Below are positions 1-5,006 of a stretch of DNA of 5,006 nucleotides, one piece after another. Source of the DNA: an uncultured Selenomonadales bacterium. GTDB lineage: Bacteria; Bacillota; Negativicutes; Selenomonadales; Selenomonadaceae. A model generated the notes under the pieces. The model searched no databases, was not told where the DNA came from, and saw only the letters and a list, made by a program, of their open reading frames with translations. The number at the start of each line of letters is the position of its first letter. The stretch's first letter is position 1. Location: assembly GCA_946547205.1 (NCBI GenBank), contig CAMNPA010000124.1, forward strand, positions 1 through 5,006. Direction: 5' to 3'. Both the position numbers and the translations under genes were made by a program.

Positions 1-10
1 GAAAAATTTT

Positions 11-39
11 TTGTACAAAACTCAAATACCTGTTATAAT
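11..39 (+). promoter_or_regulatory. Sigma-A-type promoter of the HPt-kinase operon
   Basis: A -35 box TTGTAC (11-16) and a perfect -10 box TATAAT (34-39) are separated by 17 bp. A TG at 31-32, one base before the -10, makes it an extended -10 promoter. Transcription would start near 46, leaving a leader of about 35 nt before the HPt start codon. An A/T tract (2-12) lies just upstream. The position implies that the HPt gene is first in its transcription unit. No operator was recognised. Confidence 0.8.
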
Positions 40-64
40 CTGTGCCGTAACTTTAACTCGCATT

Positions 65-73
65 AAGGAGGAG
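65..73 (+). promoter_or_regulatory. Ribosome binding site of the HPt gene
   Basis: AAGGAGGAG is an almost full anti-16S match, six bases before the ATG at 80. It fixes that start and predicts strong translation of the phosphotransfer protein. Confidence 0.85.
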
Positions 74-79
74 TTTTAA

Positions 80-418
80 ATGCTTGATGTGGAACGTTTG
101 AAAGACTTCGGGATTGACGCCCGCGCAGGTTTGGCAAGATGCATGAACAACGCGAAATTTTTTTCCAAAATGCTGGCGATGGCTTTGAAAAATCCCGCGT
201 TTGATCAGTTGGAAGAGACACTCGCCGCCAAAGATTATGAGACTTCCTTTGAACATTGTCACGCGCTCAAAGGCGTCGTCGGCAATCTCGCGCTCAATAC
301 AATCTACGATCCGCTGTCCGATATGACCGAAATGCTCCGCGCAAAAAAGGACGCCGATTATGTTGCGATGTACAAGCCCATCAAAGAAATTCGCGACAAG
401 TTGGTTGCAGAGCTGTGA
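80..418 (+). CDS. Stand-alone HPt (histidine phosphotransfer) domain protein
   Basis: This small cytoplasmic protein of 112 residues consists of a single HPt domain. It carries the motif HALKGVVGNLAL, in which His61 is the expected phosphoacceptor, followed by the conserved Lys64-Gly65 and Gly68. The flanking sequence looks helical (residues 15-37, 40-52, 55-72 and 84-111), as expected for a four-helix bundle, and the length is typical of the family. There is no signal peptide, membrane segment or kinase domain. By family knowledge it shuttles phosphate between an aspartate on a receiver domain and a second receiver. Its obvious partner is the hybrid kinase just downstream, which has two receivers but no HPt domain of its own. 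The start is supported by a strong ribosome binding site, and the stop lies 36 bp before the chosen kinase start, so the two are very likely co-transcribed. The final response regulator is not in this window. Confidence 0.9.
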   Translation: MLDVERLKDFGIDARAGLARCMNNAKFFSKMLAMALKNPAFDQLEETLAAKDYETSFEHCHALKGVVGNLALNTIYDPLSDMTEMLRAKKDADYVAMYKPIKEIRDKLVAEL

Positions 419-438
419 TTGGGAATTGGAGCTTTGCC

Positions 439-444
439 AAAGGA
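439..444 (+). promoter_or_regulatory. Ribosome binding site that selects the kinase start at 455
   Basis: AAAGGA ends ten bases before the ATG at 455. The alternative in-frame TTG at 419 directly abuts the HPt stop codon and has no purine-rich site at a suitable distance, so the ATG is preferred. The site is weaker than that of the HPt gene, which suggests less kinase than HPt per transcript, possibly helped by translational coupling. Confidence 0.55.
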
Positions 445-454
445 TTGGTTTTCG

Positions 455-3244
455 ATGTTGGATTTTAAAACGAGTTTCTACGAAAAAATTTTCGACTCAC
501 TGGACAACAATTCCGTTCTCATGCGCGTCGAGCCCGACGGAAAATATTTTCCCGTGTGGTGTTCGCGTGAATTTTTGGAAATGGTCGAGTGCACCGAGGA
601 AGAATTTATCGCCCTTGAGAGCGGCGGCGCAATGAACAGCATTCATCCCGACGACCGCACCAAAGTCGCTTACCTTTTTCAACACCACGTCACTCGCGCG
701 GGCGACAACAGCCTTACAATTCGCAAACGCACCGGCAAAGGAAATTGGATTTGGGTCAACGTTCACTATGCTTTTGTCGAGCACGAAGGCATTGAATACG
801 CCTACTGCAACTATTTCGACGTGACGAAGATTAAACAGAGCGAACAGCGCGCCAAAATTCTCTATGAAGGTGTCCGCAAGGAATTGGAGACTTTGGCAAG
901 TGATACGCTCGTTTCAATTCGCCTGAACCTTACGCAAAACGTCGTTGAAGATTGTCGCGGGCGTGATCTCTATGATGCCGACGTGCCCGGCATAAAAATT
1001 TCCGAACGTCTGGCGCAACGCGTAAAATATTTTCCGCTTGAACGTGACAGAAAAAAATTTCTCGCCGAATTCAACGCGAAGTCTCTGCTTAAAAATTTCG
1101 CGGCAGGCAAAAATACTCACTCCGCAGTTTTTTTCAGCAGACGACCGAACGGGCGCGAATGTTTTGTTAATTACACCGTCACCATGCGCCGAGATCCCGA
1201 CACGGAAGATATTATCGCCTTCGCAACCGAGCAAGACTACAACAATCAAATCGTCAACAAAACCGTCTTGAACAAAGCTCTTGCCGACCAATACGACATG
1301 ATAACTTACATCGTCAACGGGAATTACGGCGTTGTCATCGGCGACGCGGCGAACATTCCGCGCGGCTCAATCTTTCCGCGAAAACTCACCGGCAGCTACG
1401 AAGAATATCTTAACGAGCAAATTAAACCTGCATTGACCGGCTCAACCGAAGAGCGCGAAAAATTTTACAAGGCGTTGACGTTGCAGAAGATTGAACACGC
1501 TTTGGAATTGCGCGAACCTTACGAAGTCAACATCCACTGTTTTATTGACGGCGAAATTTTTCACAAGCGTTTCGTGTTTTATTTGGTTGACAAGGACGCG
1601 AAATTTTATATCCTGCTCAAAAGCGACACGACGAAAATTCAACGCGCACAGCTTGCCAAAAATGAACAGCTCCGCAACGCATTGGAAATCGCCAATCAAG
1701 CGAACGTTGCCAAGACCGCATTTTTATCGAGCATGAGCCACGAGATTAGAACGCCGATGAATGCAATTATCGGACTGGATACAATCGCGCTCAAAGAACC
1801 CGGCTTGCCCGAAAGAGTTCGTGAGCACCTGGAAAAAATCGGCTCAAGTGCCCGGCATTTGCTCGGCATCATCAACGACATTCTTGACATGAGCAGAATT
1901 GAAAGCGGGCGCATGATTCTAAAGAACGAGGAATTTTCGTTCGGCGGCATGTTGGAACAGATTAACACGATGGTCAGCGGGCAATGTCGCGATAAAGGTT
2001 TGCATTACGACTGCACGATTCGCGGGCGCGTCGACGACTTTTACATTGGCGACGACATGAAACTTAAGCAGGTGCTGATTAACATTCTCGGCAACGCGGT
2101 TAAGTTCACGACCACGGGCAGCATCACGTTCACCGTTGAGCAAGTCGCGCACTTCGAGGACAAGTCAACGCTCCGATTCGTCGTCAAAGACACGGGCATT
2201 GGCATTGAAAAAGACTACATCAAAAAAATTTTCGAGCCGTTCAGCCAAGAAGATTCGGGCACGTCGAATGCTTACGGCGGCACCGGCTTAGGCATGGCGA
2301 TAACGAAAAATATCGTCGAGACGATGAACGGAAATATCTCCGTCAAGTCCGAAAAAGGCGTCGGCTCCGAATTCACGGTTACTTTGACTTTGCGCAACTC
2401 GCCCAAAAGTTTCGACACAATCAAGGGCAAAAAGATTGAAGTCAGCGATTTGGACGTGCTGATTGTCGACGACGATCCCATTGCCTGCGAACACGCAAAA
2501 CTTGTGCTTGAGGAAGTCGGCATTTCGGCGGAAACGTCGTTGAGCGGTCATGAGGCGGTTGAAAAAGTTCGTCTGCGTCGTGCGCGGCATGAAGTCTACA
2601 ACATTTTGCTGATTGATTTGCGTATGCCCGACGAGAGCGGCATTGAAGTTACGCGGCGAATTCGCGACATCATCGGCAACGAATCGGCGGTAATAATTTT
2701 AACGTCATACAACTGGGACGACATCGTTGAAGAGGCAATGGCAGCGGGCGTCGACAGATTCATGGCAAAACCTTTGTTCGCGTCGACGGTCGTCAAAGAA
2801 TTTCATCAAGCTTTGGAACAAAAAAGTCTCGACGAGCCGGAGAAACAACTTGCCGAGCTTGAAGGACGAAAAATTTTGATGGCGGAAGATATGCCCGTCA
2901 ACGCGGAGATAATGATAATGGTGCTGTCGATGCGCGGAATGCAAGTCGAACATGCGCCGAACGGTCAAGACGCGGTCAACACGTTTGCAAATTCGCCGGA
3001 AGGATATTTCGACGCGGTGCTGATGGATATTCGTATGCCGATAATGGACGGCTTGAAAGCAACTGAATCAATTCGCGCGCTGGATCGTCCCGACGCAAAA
3101 AAAGTTCCGATAATCGCAATGACAGCCAACGCCTTTGACGAGGACGTTCAACGAAGTTTGCAGGCGGGAATGAACGCGCACTTATCAAAGCCTGTCGAGC
3201 CGGAACATTTATTCAAGACGTTGCAAGAACTAATCGAGCCGTAA
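455..3244 (+). CDS. Soluble hybrid sensor histidine kinase (PAS, HisKA, HATPase, two REC)
   Basis: This is a 929-residue hybrid kinase, numbered from the ATG at 455; an upstream TTG at 419 would add 12 residues. Domains in order: a PAS domain (about 18-125) with the IHPDDR and WIWVNVHY stretches typical of PAS_3-like folds; a long middle with two PAS-like segments (about 148-262 and 278-393); a short helical linker; HisKA (about 420-486) with H-box SHEIRTPMN and phosphorylatable His429; HATPase (about 530-645) with N-box Asn547, DTGIGI at 579-584 and GGTGLGM at 608-614; REC1 (about 665-785) with Asp672/Asp673, phosphoacceptor Asp721, Thr750 and Lys772; and REC2 (about 805-925) with Glu811/Asp812, Asp858 and Lys912. 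All catalytic residues that I can place are present, so it should be active. No transmembrane segment is visible, so it probably senses a cytoplasmic signal, which is unknown. It lacks an HPt domain; the HPt protein encoded just upstream should complete the relay. The coding sequence ends before a two-way terminator. Confidence 0.93.
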   Translation: MLDFKTSFYEKIFDSLDNNSVLMRVEPDGKYFPVWCSREFLEMVECTEEEFIALESGGAMNSIHPDDRTKVAYLFQHHVTRAGDNSLTIRKRTGKGNWIWVNVHYAFVEHEGIEYAYCNYFDVTKIKQSEQRAKILYEGVRKELETLASDTLVSIRLNLTQNVVEDCRGRDLYDADVPGIKISERLAQRVKYFPLERDRKKFLAEFNAKSLLKNFAAGKNTHSAVFFSRRPNGRECFVNYTVTMRRDPDTEDIIAFATEQDYNNQIVNKTVLNKALADQYDMITYIVNGNYGVVIGDAANIPRGSIFPRKLTGSYEEYLNEQIKPALTGSTEEREKFYKALTLQKIEHALELREPYEVNIHCFIDGEIFHKRFVFYLVDKDAKFYILLKSDTTKIQRAQLAKNEQLRNALEIANQANVAKTAFLSSMSHEIRTPMNAIIGLDTIALKEPGLPERVREHLEKIGSSARHLLGIINDILDMSRIESGRMILKNEEFSFGGMLEQINTMVSGQCRDKGLHYDCTIRGRVDDFYIGDDMKLKQVLINILGNAVKFTTTGSITFTVEQVAHFEDKSTLRFVVKDTGIGIEKDYIKKIFEPFSQEDSGTSNAYGGTGLGMAITKNIVETMNGNISVKSEKGVGSEFTVTLTLRNSPKSFDTIKGKKIEVSDLDVLIVDDDPIACEHAKLVLEEVGISAETSLSGHEAVEKVRLRRARHEVYNILLIDLRMPDESGIEVTRRIRDIIGNESAVIILTSYNWDDIVEEAMAAGVDRFMAKPLFASTVVKEFHQALEQKSLDEPEKQLAELEGRKILMAEDMPVNAEIMIMVLSMRGMQVEHAPNGQDAVNTFANSPEGYFDAVLMDIRMPIMDGLKATESIRALDRPDAKKVPIIAMTANAFDEDVQRSLQAGMNAHLSKPVEPEHLFKTLQELIEP

Positions 3245-3252
3245 ACAAAAAA

Positions 3253-3286
3253 ACTCTCCGCCAAATTTTGACAGAGAGTCTTTTTT
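3253..3286. terminator. Bidirectional intrinsic terminator between convergent genes
   Basis: A six-bp stem, ACTCTC (3253-3258) with GAGAGT (3274-3279), encloses a 15-nt loop. It is followed by a T-run on the plus strand (3281-3286) and preceded by an A-run (3247-3253), which becomes a T-run on the minus strand. It sits 8 bp after the kinase stop and 29 bp past the stop of the opposing gene, so it can end both transcripts. The stem is short, so efficiency is uncertain. Confidence 0.75.
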
Positions 3287-3315
3287 ATTTGCATGATGAA
3301 ATTTTTACGCGATGA

Positions 3316-4122
3316 TTAGATGAACGCTTCCTGCTCGTCGATTTTGTTCCAGTCGATTTGGAAAATTTTGGCAAGCAATTCTTCAGCGGAATCAGCTTCA
3401 ACGTCCGCGCCTTTGAAAAGAATTCGTGACCAATCGGGCGGCTCGGCGTCAACGTCTTCTTGAGCGGCTTCAGCTTTTTGAGCGGCTTCTTTCTTCTCTT
3501 CGGCACGTTTCTCTTTGGCAGCCTCAAGACGTTCCTGCTGATCGGCGGAAAGTTTTTCGAGTTGCGCAAAGAGTTTCATGTTGCCTTCGTCATCGAACGA
3601 GACGGACAGTTGAGAGAATTCGACGCCTTCGCCCAAATCTTTTTCCGATAAATCTTTGAGCGTGTCGACAGCTTTGCCGACGTTGCCCATGACTTTTTTG
3701 GCGTATTCTTCATCGTCAGCCATTTTCTCAAGCTCTTCATTGGTCAGCAGAACGGAATAAGCTTTGGTGCTGCCGACAGTCTTTGACGCGTCGAGATCGT
3801 TGGAGACGATAAAATCATAGTCGCCGTATTTTTGACGGAGCCCTTCGAGAAAACTTTTGGCTTTGGCGGAAAGTTTGCTCTCGTCGTCGACGGCGGCATC
3901 GGTTTCTGCGGCGAATCCGTTCACGTCGTATTCGTCAACGGTGTCGCTCTGAAGTTTGGCAAGTGCATTTTTGCCCGCGCCGGAAAGTTCAACGGTCGTG
4001 TTCGCGCCGTATTGAGCGACAAAATTTTTGGCGGAAGTTTTCGTGGAAGTCGTTGCGCCTTTGCCGACGGTGCCCGCGTTTCTGAATTGCGGGAAATAGG
4101 TTGTGTTAATCGTGTTAGCCAT
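3316..4122 (-). CDS. Acidic soluble protein of unknown function (DUF6033-like)
   Basis: This is a 268-residue protein without a signal peptide or membrane segment. I do not recognise a function. The N-terminus (1-60) is rich in Thr, Ser, Ala, Gly and Asn and contains a VELSGAGKNALAKL stretch. The best-conserved-looking part is 83-190, starting KLSAKAKSFLEGLRQKYGDYDFIVSN and continuing with a YSVLLTNEELEKMADDEEY segment. This layout resembles proteins that I recall as DUF6033 in gut Firmicutes, a memory-based match that I could not check. Residues about 186-222 are Lys/Glu/Ala/Gln-rich and probably form a charged helix or coiled coil. The tail (223-268) is acidic, with Trp231 and Trp258. An upstream in-frame ATG at 4155 would add 11 residues, but the strong ribosome binding site lies inside that extension, so the ATG at 4122 is the real start. 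The gene is monocistronic, convergent with the kinase gene and divergent from the tRNA genes. Confidence 0.85.
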   Translation of the reverse strand: MANTINTTYFPQFRNAGTVGKGATTSTKTSAKNFVAQYGANTTVELSGAGKNALAKLQSDTVDEYDVNGFAAETDAAVDDESKLSAKAKSFLEGLRQKYGDYDFIVSNDLDASKTVGSTKAYSVLLTNEELEKMADDEEYAKKVMGNVGKAVDTLKDLSEKDLGEGVEFSQLSVSFDDEGNMKLFAQLEKLSADQQERLEAAKEKRAEEKKEAAQKAEAAQEDVDAEPPDWSRILFKGADVEADSAEELLAKIFQIDWNKIDEQEAFI

Positions 4123-4130
4123 TTTGGTAT

Positions 4131-4137
4131 CCTCCTT
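4131..4137 (-). promoter_or_regulatory. Ribosome binding site of the unknown-function gene
   Basis: On the minus strand this reads AAGGAGG, eight bases before the ATG at 4122. It decides the start against the upstream ATG at 4155 and predicts high translation. Confidence 0.85.
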
Positions 4138-4166
4138 AACAAAAAACCAGTCCATTGTTTGCGAAG

Positions 4167-4194
4167 ATTATATCACATTTCCGCGCGCACTCAA
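4167..4194 (-). promoter_or_regulatory. Promoter of the unknown-function gene
   Basis: On the minus strand a perfect -10 box TATAAT (4172-4167), preceded by TGA (extended -10), lies 16 bp from a -35-like TTGAGT (4194-4189). Transcription would start near 4160, giving a leader of about 38 nt. It is divergent from the tRNA promoter, whose -35 box begins 54 bp away. The near-consensus elements suggest constitutive, fairly strong expression. Confidence 0.7.
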
Positions 4195-4247
4195 GCAAAA
4201 TTTTTAGAAATTTTATCGGCAGAAAGCAGACTTCCAAAATTTTTTGC

Positions 4248-4276
4248 TTGACAACGTGCGACAAATCGTTTAAGAT
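4248..4276 (+). promoter_or_regulatory. Strong promoter of the tRNA-Ala/tRNA-Pro unit
   Basis: A perfect -35 TTGACA (4248-4253) and a -10 TAAGAT (4271-4276) are 17 bp apart. The start would fall near 4283, five bases before the tRNA-Ala. An A-tract/T-tract (4236-4245) directly upstream of the -35 box looks like an UP element. The GC-rich stretch after the -10 (CCGCGC, 4279-4284) is typical of stable-RNA promoters; growth-rate or stringent control is inferred only. Confidence 0.8.
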
Positions 4277-4287
4277 AACCGCGCTGT

Positions 4288-4363
4288 GGGGGCGTAGCTC
4301 AGCTGGGAGAGCGTTTGACTGGCAGTCAAGAGGTCAGGGGTTCGATCCCCCTCGTCTCCACCA
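4288..4363 (+). tRNA. tRNA-Ala, anticodon GGC
   Basis: This 76-nt gene folds as a full cloverleaf. The seven-pair acceptor stem includes the G3-U70 wobble pair, the classic alanine identity element. The D-arm is GCTC/GAGC, and the anticodon stem is TTTGA/TCAAG with loop CTGGCAG. The T-arm is AGGGG/CCCCT with loop TTCGATC. The anticodon GGC is at 4321-4323 and reads GCC and GCU codons. The 3' CCA is encoded (4361-4363). Confidence 0.97.
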
Positions 4364-4420
4364 AATTGGAATATTTTCCGGGCAAGCCGGTTGTTTTGTT
4401 TAAAGGCTACTGATTAATTT

Positions 4421-4494
4421 CGGGGTATGGCGCAGTTTGGTAGCGCATCTGCTTTGGGAGCAGAGGGTCGCAGGTTCAAATCCTGTTGCCCCGA
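4421..4494 (+). tRNA. tRNA-Pro, anticodon TGG, CCA not encoded
   Basis: This gene is 74 nt up to the discriminator A at 4494. The acceptor stem is CGGGGTA paired with TGCCCCG, starting with the C1-G72 pair common in bacterial tRNA-Pro. The D-stem is GCGC/GCGC. The anticodon stem is a perfect TCTGC/GCAGA with loop TTTGGGA, and the anticodon TGG is at 4455-4457. The T-arm is CAGG-type with loop TTCAAAT. The bases after A73 are TTA, so CCA must be added by nucleotidyltransferase. It lies 57 bp after tRNA-Ala with no promoter seen between them, so it is probably processed from the same transcript. Confidence 0.96.
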
Positions 4495-4559
4495 TTATCA
4501 TATCAACGCGTCGAGCGAGTCCAAGCGGATTCATCGGCGCGATAATTTTTTACACAATC

Positions 4560-4606
4560 AAAAGGGATAAGGCAGAGAAAAATTTTTCCCGCGACTTATC
4601 CCTTTT
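4560..4606. terminator. Long-stem hairpin, probable two-way terminator
   Basis: A perfect 12-bp stem, AAAAGGGATAAG (4560-4571) with CTTATCCCTTTT (4595-4606), has a 23-nt loop that itself contains AAAAATTTTT. Because the stem starts with A4 and ends with T4, it looks like a terminator on both strands. It could end the tRNA transcript coming from the left and any minus-strand transcript coming from the repeat array. The T-run is only four bases and lies within the stem, so it may instead act mainly as a 3'-end stabiliser. The stretch 4495-4559 before it holds no feature that I can support. Confidence 0.6.
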
Positions 4607-4615
4607 ACGTTAAGT

Positions 4616-5006
4616 TTCAAAGCGTAATCTTATCCTTGAAGGCGTTAAATTTTTTTGCCGATGCCGCGAACGTTTTTCAATTCAAAGCGTAATCTTATCC
4701 TTGAAGGCGTTGAATTTTTTATCACCGATGCCGCGAACGTTTTTCAATTCAAAGCGTAATCTTATCCTTGAAGGCGTTGAATTTTTTATCACCGATGCCG
4801 CGAACGTTTTTCAATTCAAAGCGTAATCTTATCCTTGAAGGCGTTGAATTTTTTATCGCCGATGCCGCGAACGTTTTTCAATTCAAAGCGTAATCTTATC
4901 CTTGAAGGCGTTGAATTTTTTATCACCGATGCCGCGAACGTTTTTCAATTCAAAGCGTAATCTTATCCTTGAAGGCGTTGAATTTTTTATCACCGATGCC
5001 GCGAAC
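4616..5006. repeat. Tandem array of a 67-bp unit, running off the window
   Basis: Units start at 4616, 4681, 4748, 4815, 4882 and 4949. The first is 65 bp, the next four are 67 bp, and the last is cut by the window edge after 58 bp. Units 2, 3, 5 and the visible part of 6 look identical; unit 4 differs by one base (G at 4858 in place of A). Unit 1 carries a two-base net deletion and a few substitutions near 4647-4658. There are no unique spacers between copies. On the minus strand each intact unit encodes LKN-VRGIGDKKFNAFKDKITL and then a TGA stop, a helix-hairpin-helix C-terminus. Because 67 is not a multiple of three and every copy carries a stop, the array cannot be one long repeat protein. 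It most likely arose by repeated duplication of the 3' end of a gene. Confidence 0.95.
4950..5006 (-). CDS. Possible 3' end of a helix-hairpin-helix (ComEA-like) gene, partial
   Basis: The minus strand entering from the right edge reads 18 codons, VRGIGDKKFNAFKDKITL, and then a TGA at 4952-4950. The pattern of GIG, a basic-aromatic stretch and a C-terminal KDKIT(L/V) is what I know from the end of helix-hairpin-helix DNA-binding domains, such as those of ComEA-type competence proteins and small HhH proteins. The rest of the gene would lie beyond 5006. This copy may be the true gene end or just another unit of the tandem array; the window cannot tell. The same stretch appears in units 2-5, where it would be untranslated 3' sequence if the gene ends here. 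Unit 1 is frameshifted and would stop after VRGIGKKI. Confidence 0.4.
   Translation of the reverse strand, partial: VRGIGDKKFNAFKDKITL

Noticed and set aside
914..1291. Minus-strand ORFs within the kinase gene
   Set aside because: They are shadows of the kinase codons. The kinase frame has intact domains throughout, while these have no ribosome binding site or recognisable motif.
3832..4251. Plus-strand ORF of 139 codons opposite the unknown-function gene
   Set aside because: It is antisense to a gene with a good promoter and ribosome binding site, has no ribosome binding site of its own, and extends through the promoter of the opposing gene.
4155..4403. Plus-strand ORF of 82 codons across the divergent promoters and tRNA-Ala
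   Set aside because: It overlaps a certain tRNA gene and two promoters and gives no recognisable protein.
4364..4420. A separate promoter or a further tRNA between the two tRNA genes
   Set aside because: No -35/-10 pair at proper spacing and no cloverleaf could be found in these 57 bases.
4681..4727. Weak plus-strand hairpin with a T6 run in each repeat unit, as a tandem terminator
   Set aside because: The stem is only five pairs plus two after a mismatch, with a long loop. The T-run is explained by the Lys-Lys-Phe codons of the minus-strand motif.
4616..5006. CRISPR array
   Set aside because: The 67-bp units are head-to-tail with no unique spacers between them, and the unit translates into a sensible protein tail. 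CRISPR arrays need variable spacers between shorter repeats.
4616..5006. A repeat protein or a string of small ORFs encoded across the array
   Set aside because: The period is not a multiple of three and each copy has a stop codon in the HhH frame. A GTG-started reading of about 37 codons that crosses from one copy to the next exists, but it has no ribosome binding site and changes frame midway through the motif.

Overview
The window reads as part of a chromosome of a low-to-medium GC Firmicute, most likely a Negativicutes (Selenomonadaceae-like) anaerobe of the gut or rumen. The clues are near-consensus sigma-A promoters, strong AAGGAGG ribosome binding sites, and a type of hybrid kinase and of acidic hypothetical protein that I recall from such organisms. 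The taxonomic call is an inference; nothing here is a taxonomic marker.

Layout: (1) Positions 1-3244, plus strand: a promoter with an extended -10 drives a small stand-alone HPt phosphotransfer protein and, directly downstream, a large soluble hybrid histidine kinase. The kinase has a PAS domain, a long PAS-like sensory middle, HisKA, HATPase and two receiver domains. Together they form most of a multistep phosphorelay (His-Asp-His), but no response regulator with an output domain is present. (2) Around 3253-3286 a symmetric hairpin with A and T runs on either side serves as a two-way terminator between convergent genes. (3) Positions 3316-4122, minus strand: a monocistronic, acidic, soluble protein of unknown function (DUF6033-like), with its own promoter and strong ribosome binding site. 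(4) Positions 4248-4494, plus strand: a consensus-type promoter followed by tRNA-Ala(GGC) and tRNA-Pro(TGG). (5) Position 4560 to the window end: a 12-bp-stem hairpin, then a tandem array of a 67-bp unit that runs off the right edge.

The most interesting item is the array. Read on the minus strand, each intact unit encodes the tail of a helix-hairpin-helix protein (VRGIGDKKFNAFKDKITL followed by a stop). The array is therefore best explained as repeated duplication of the 3' end of a ComEA/HhH-like gene whose body lies to the right of the window. The leftmost copy is degraded. A second signal is the heavy over-representation of the palindrome AAATTT in all reading frames and in intergenic DNA.
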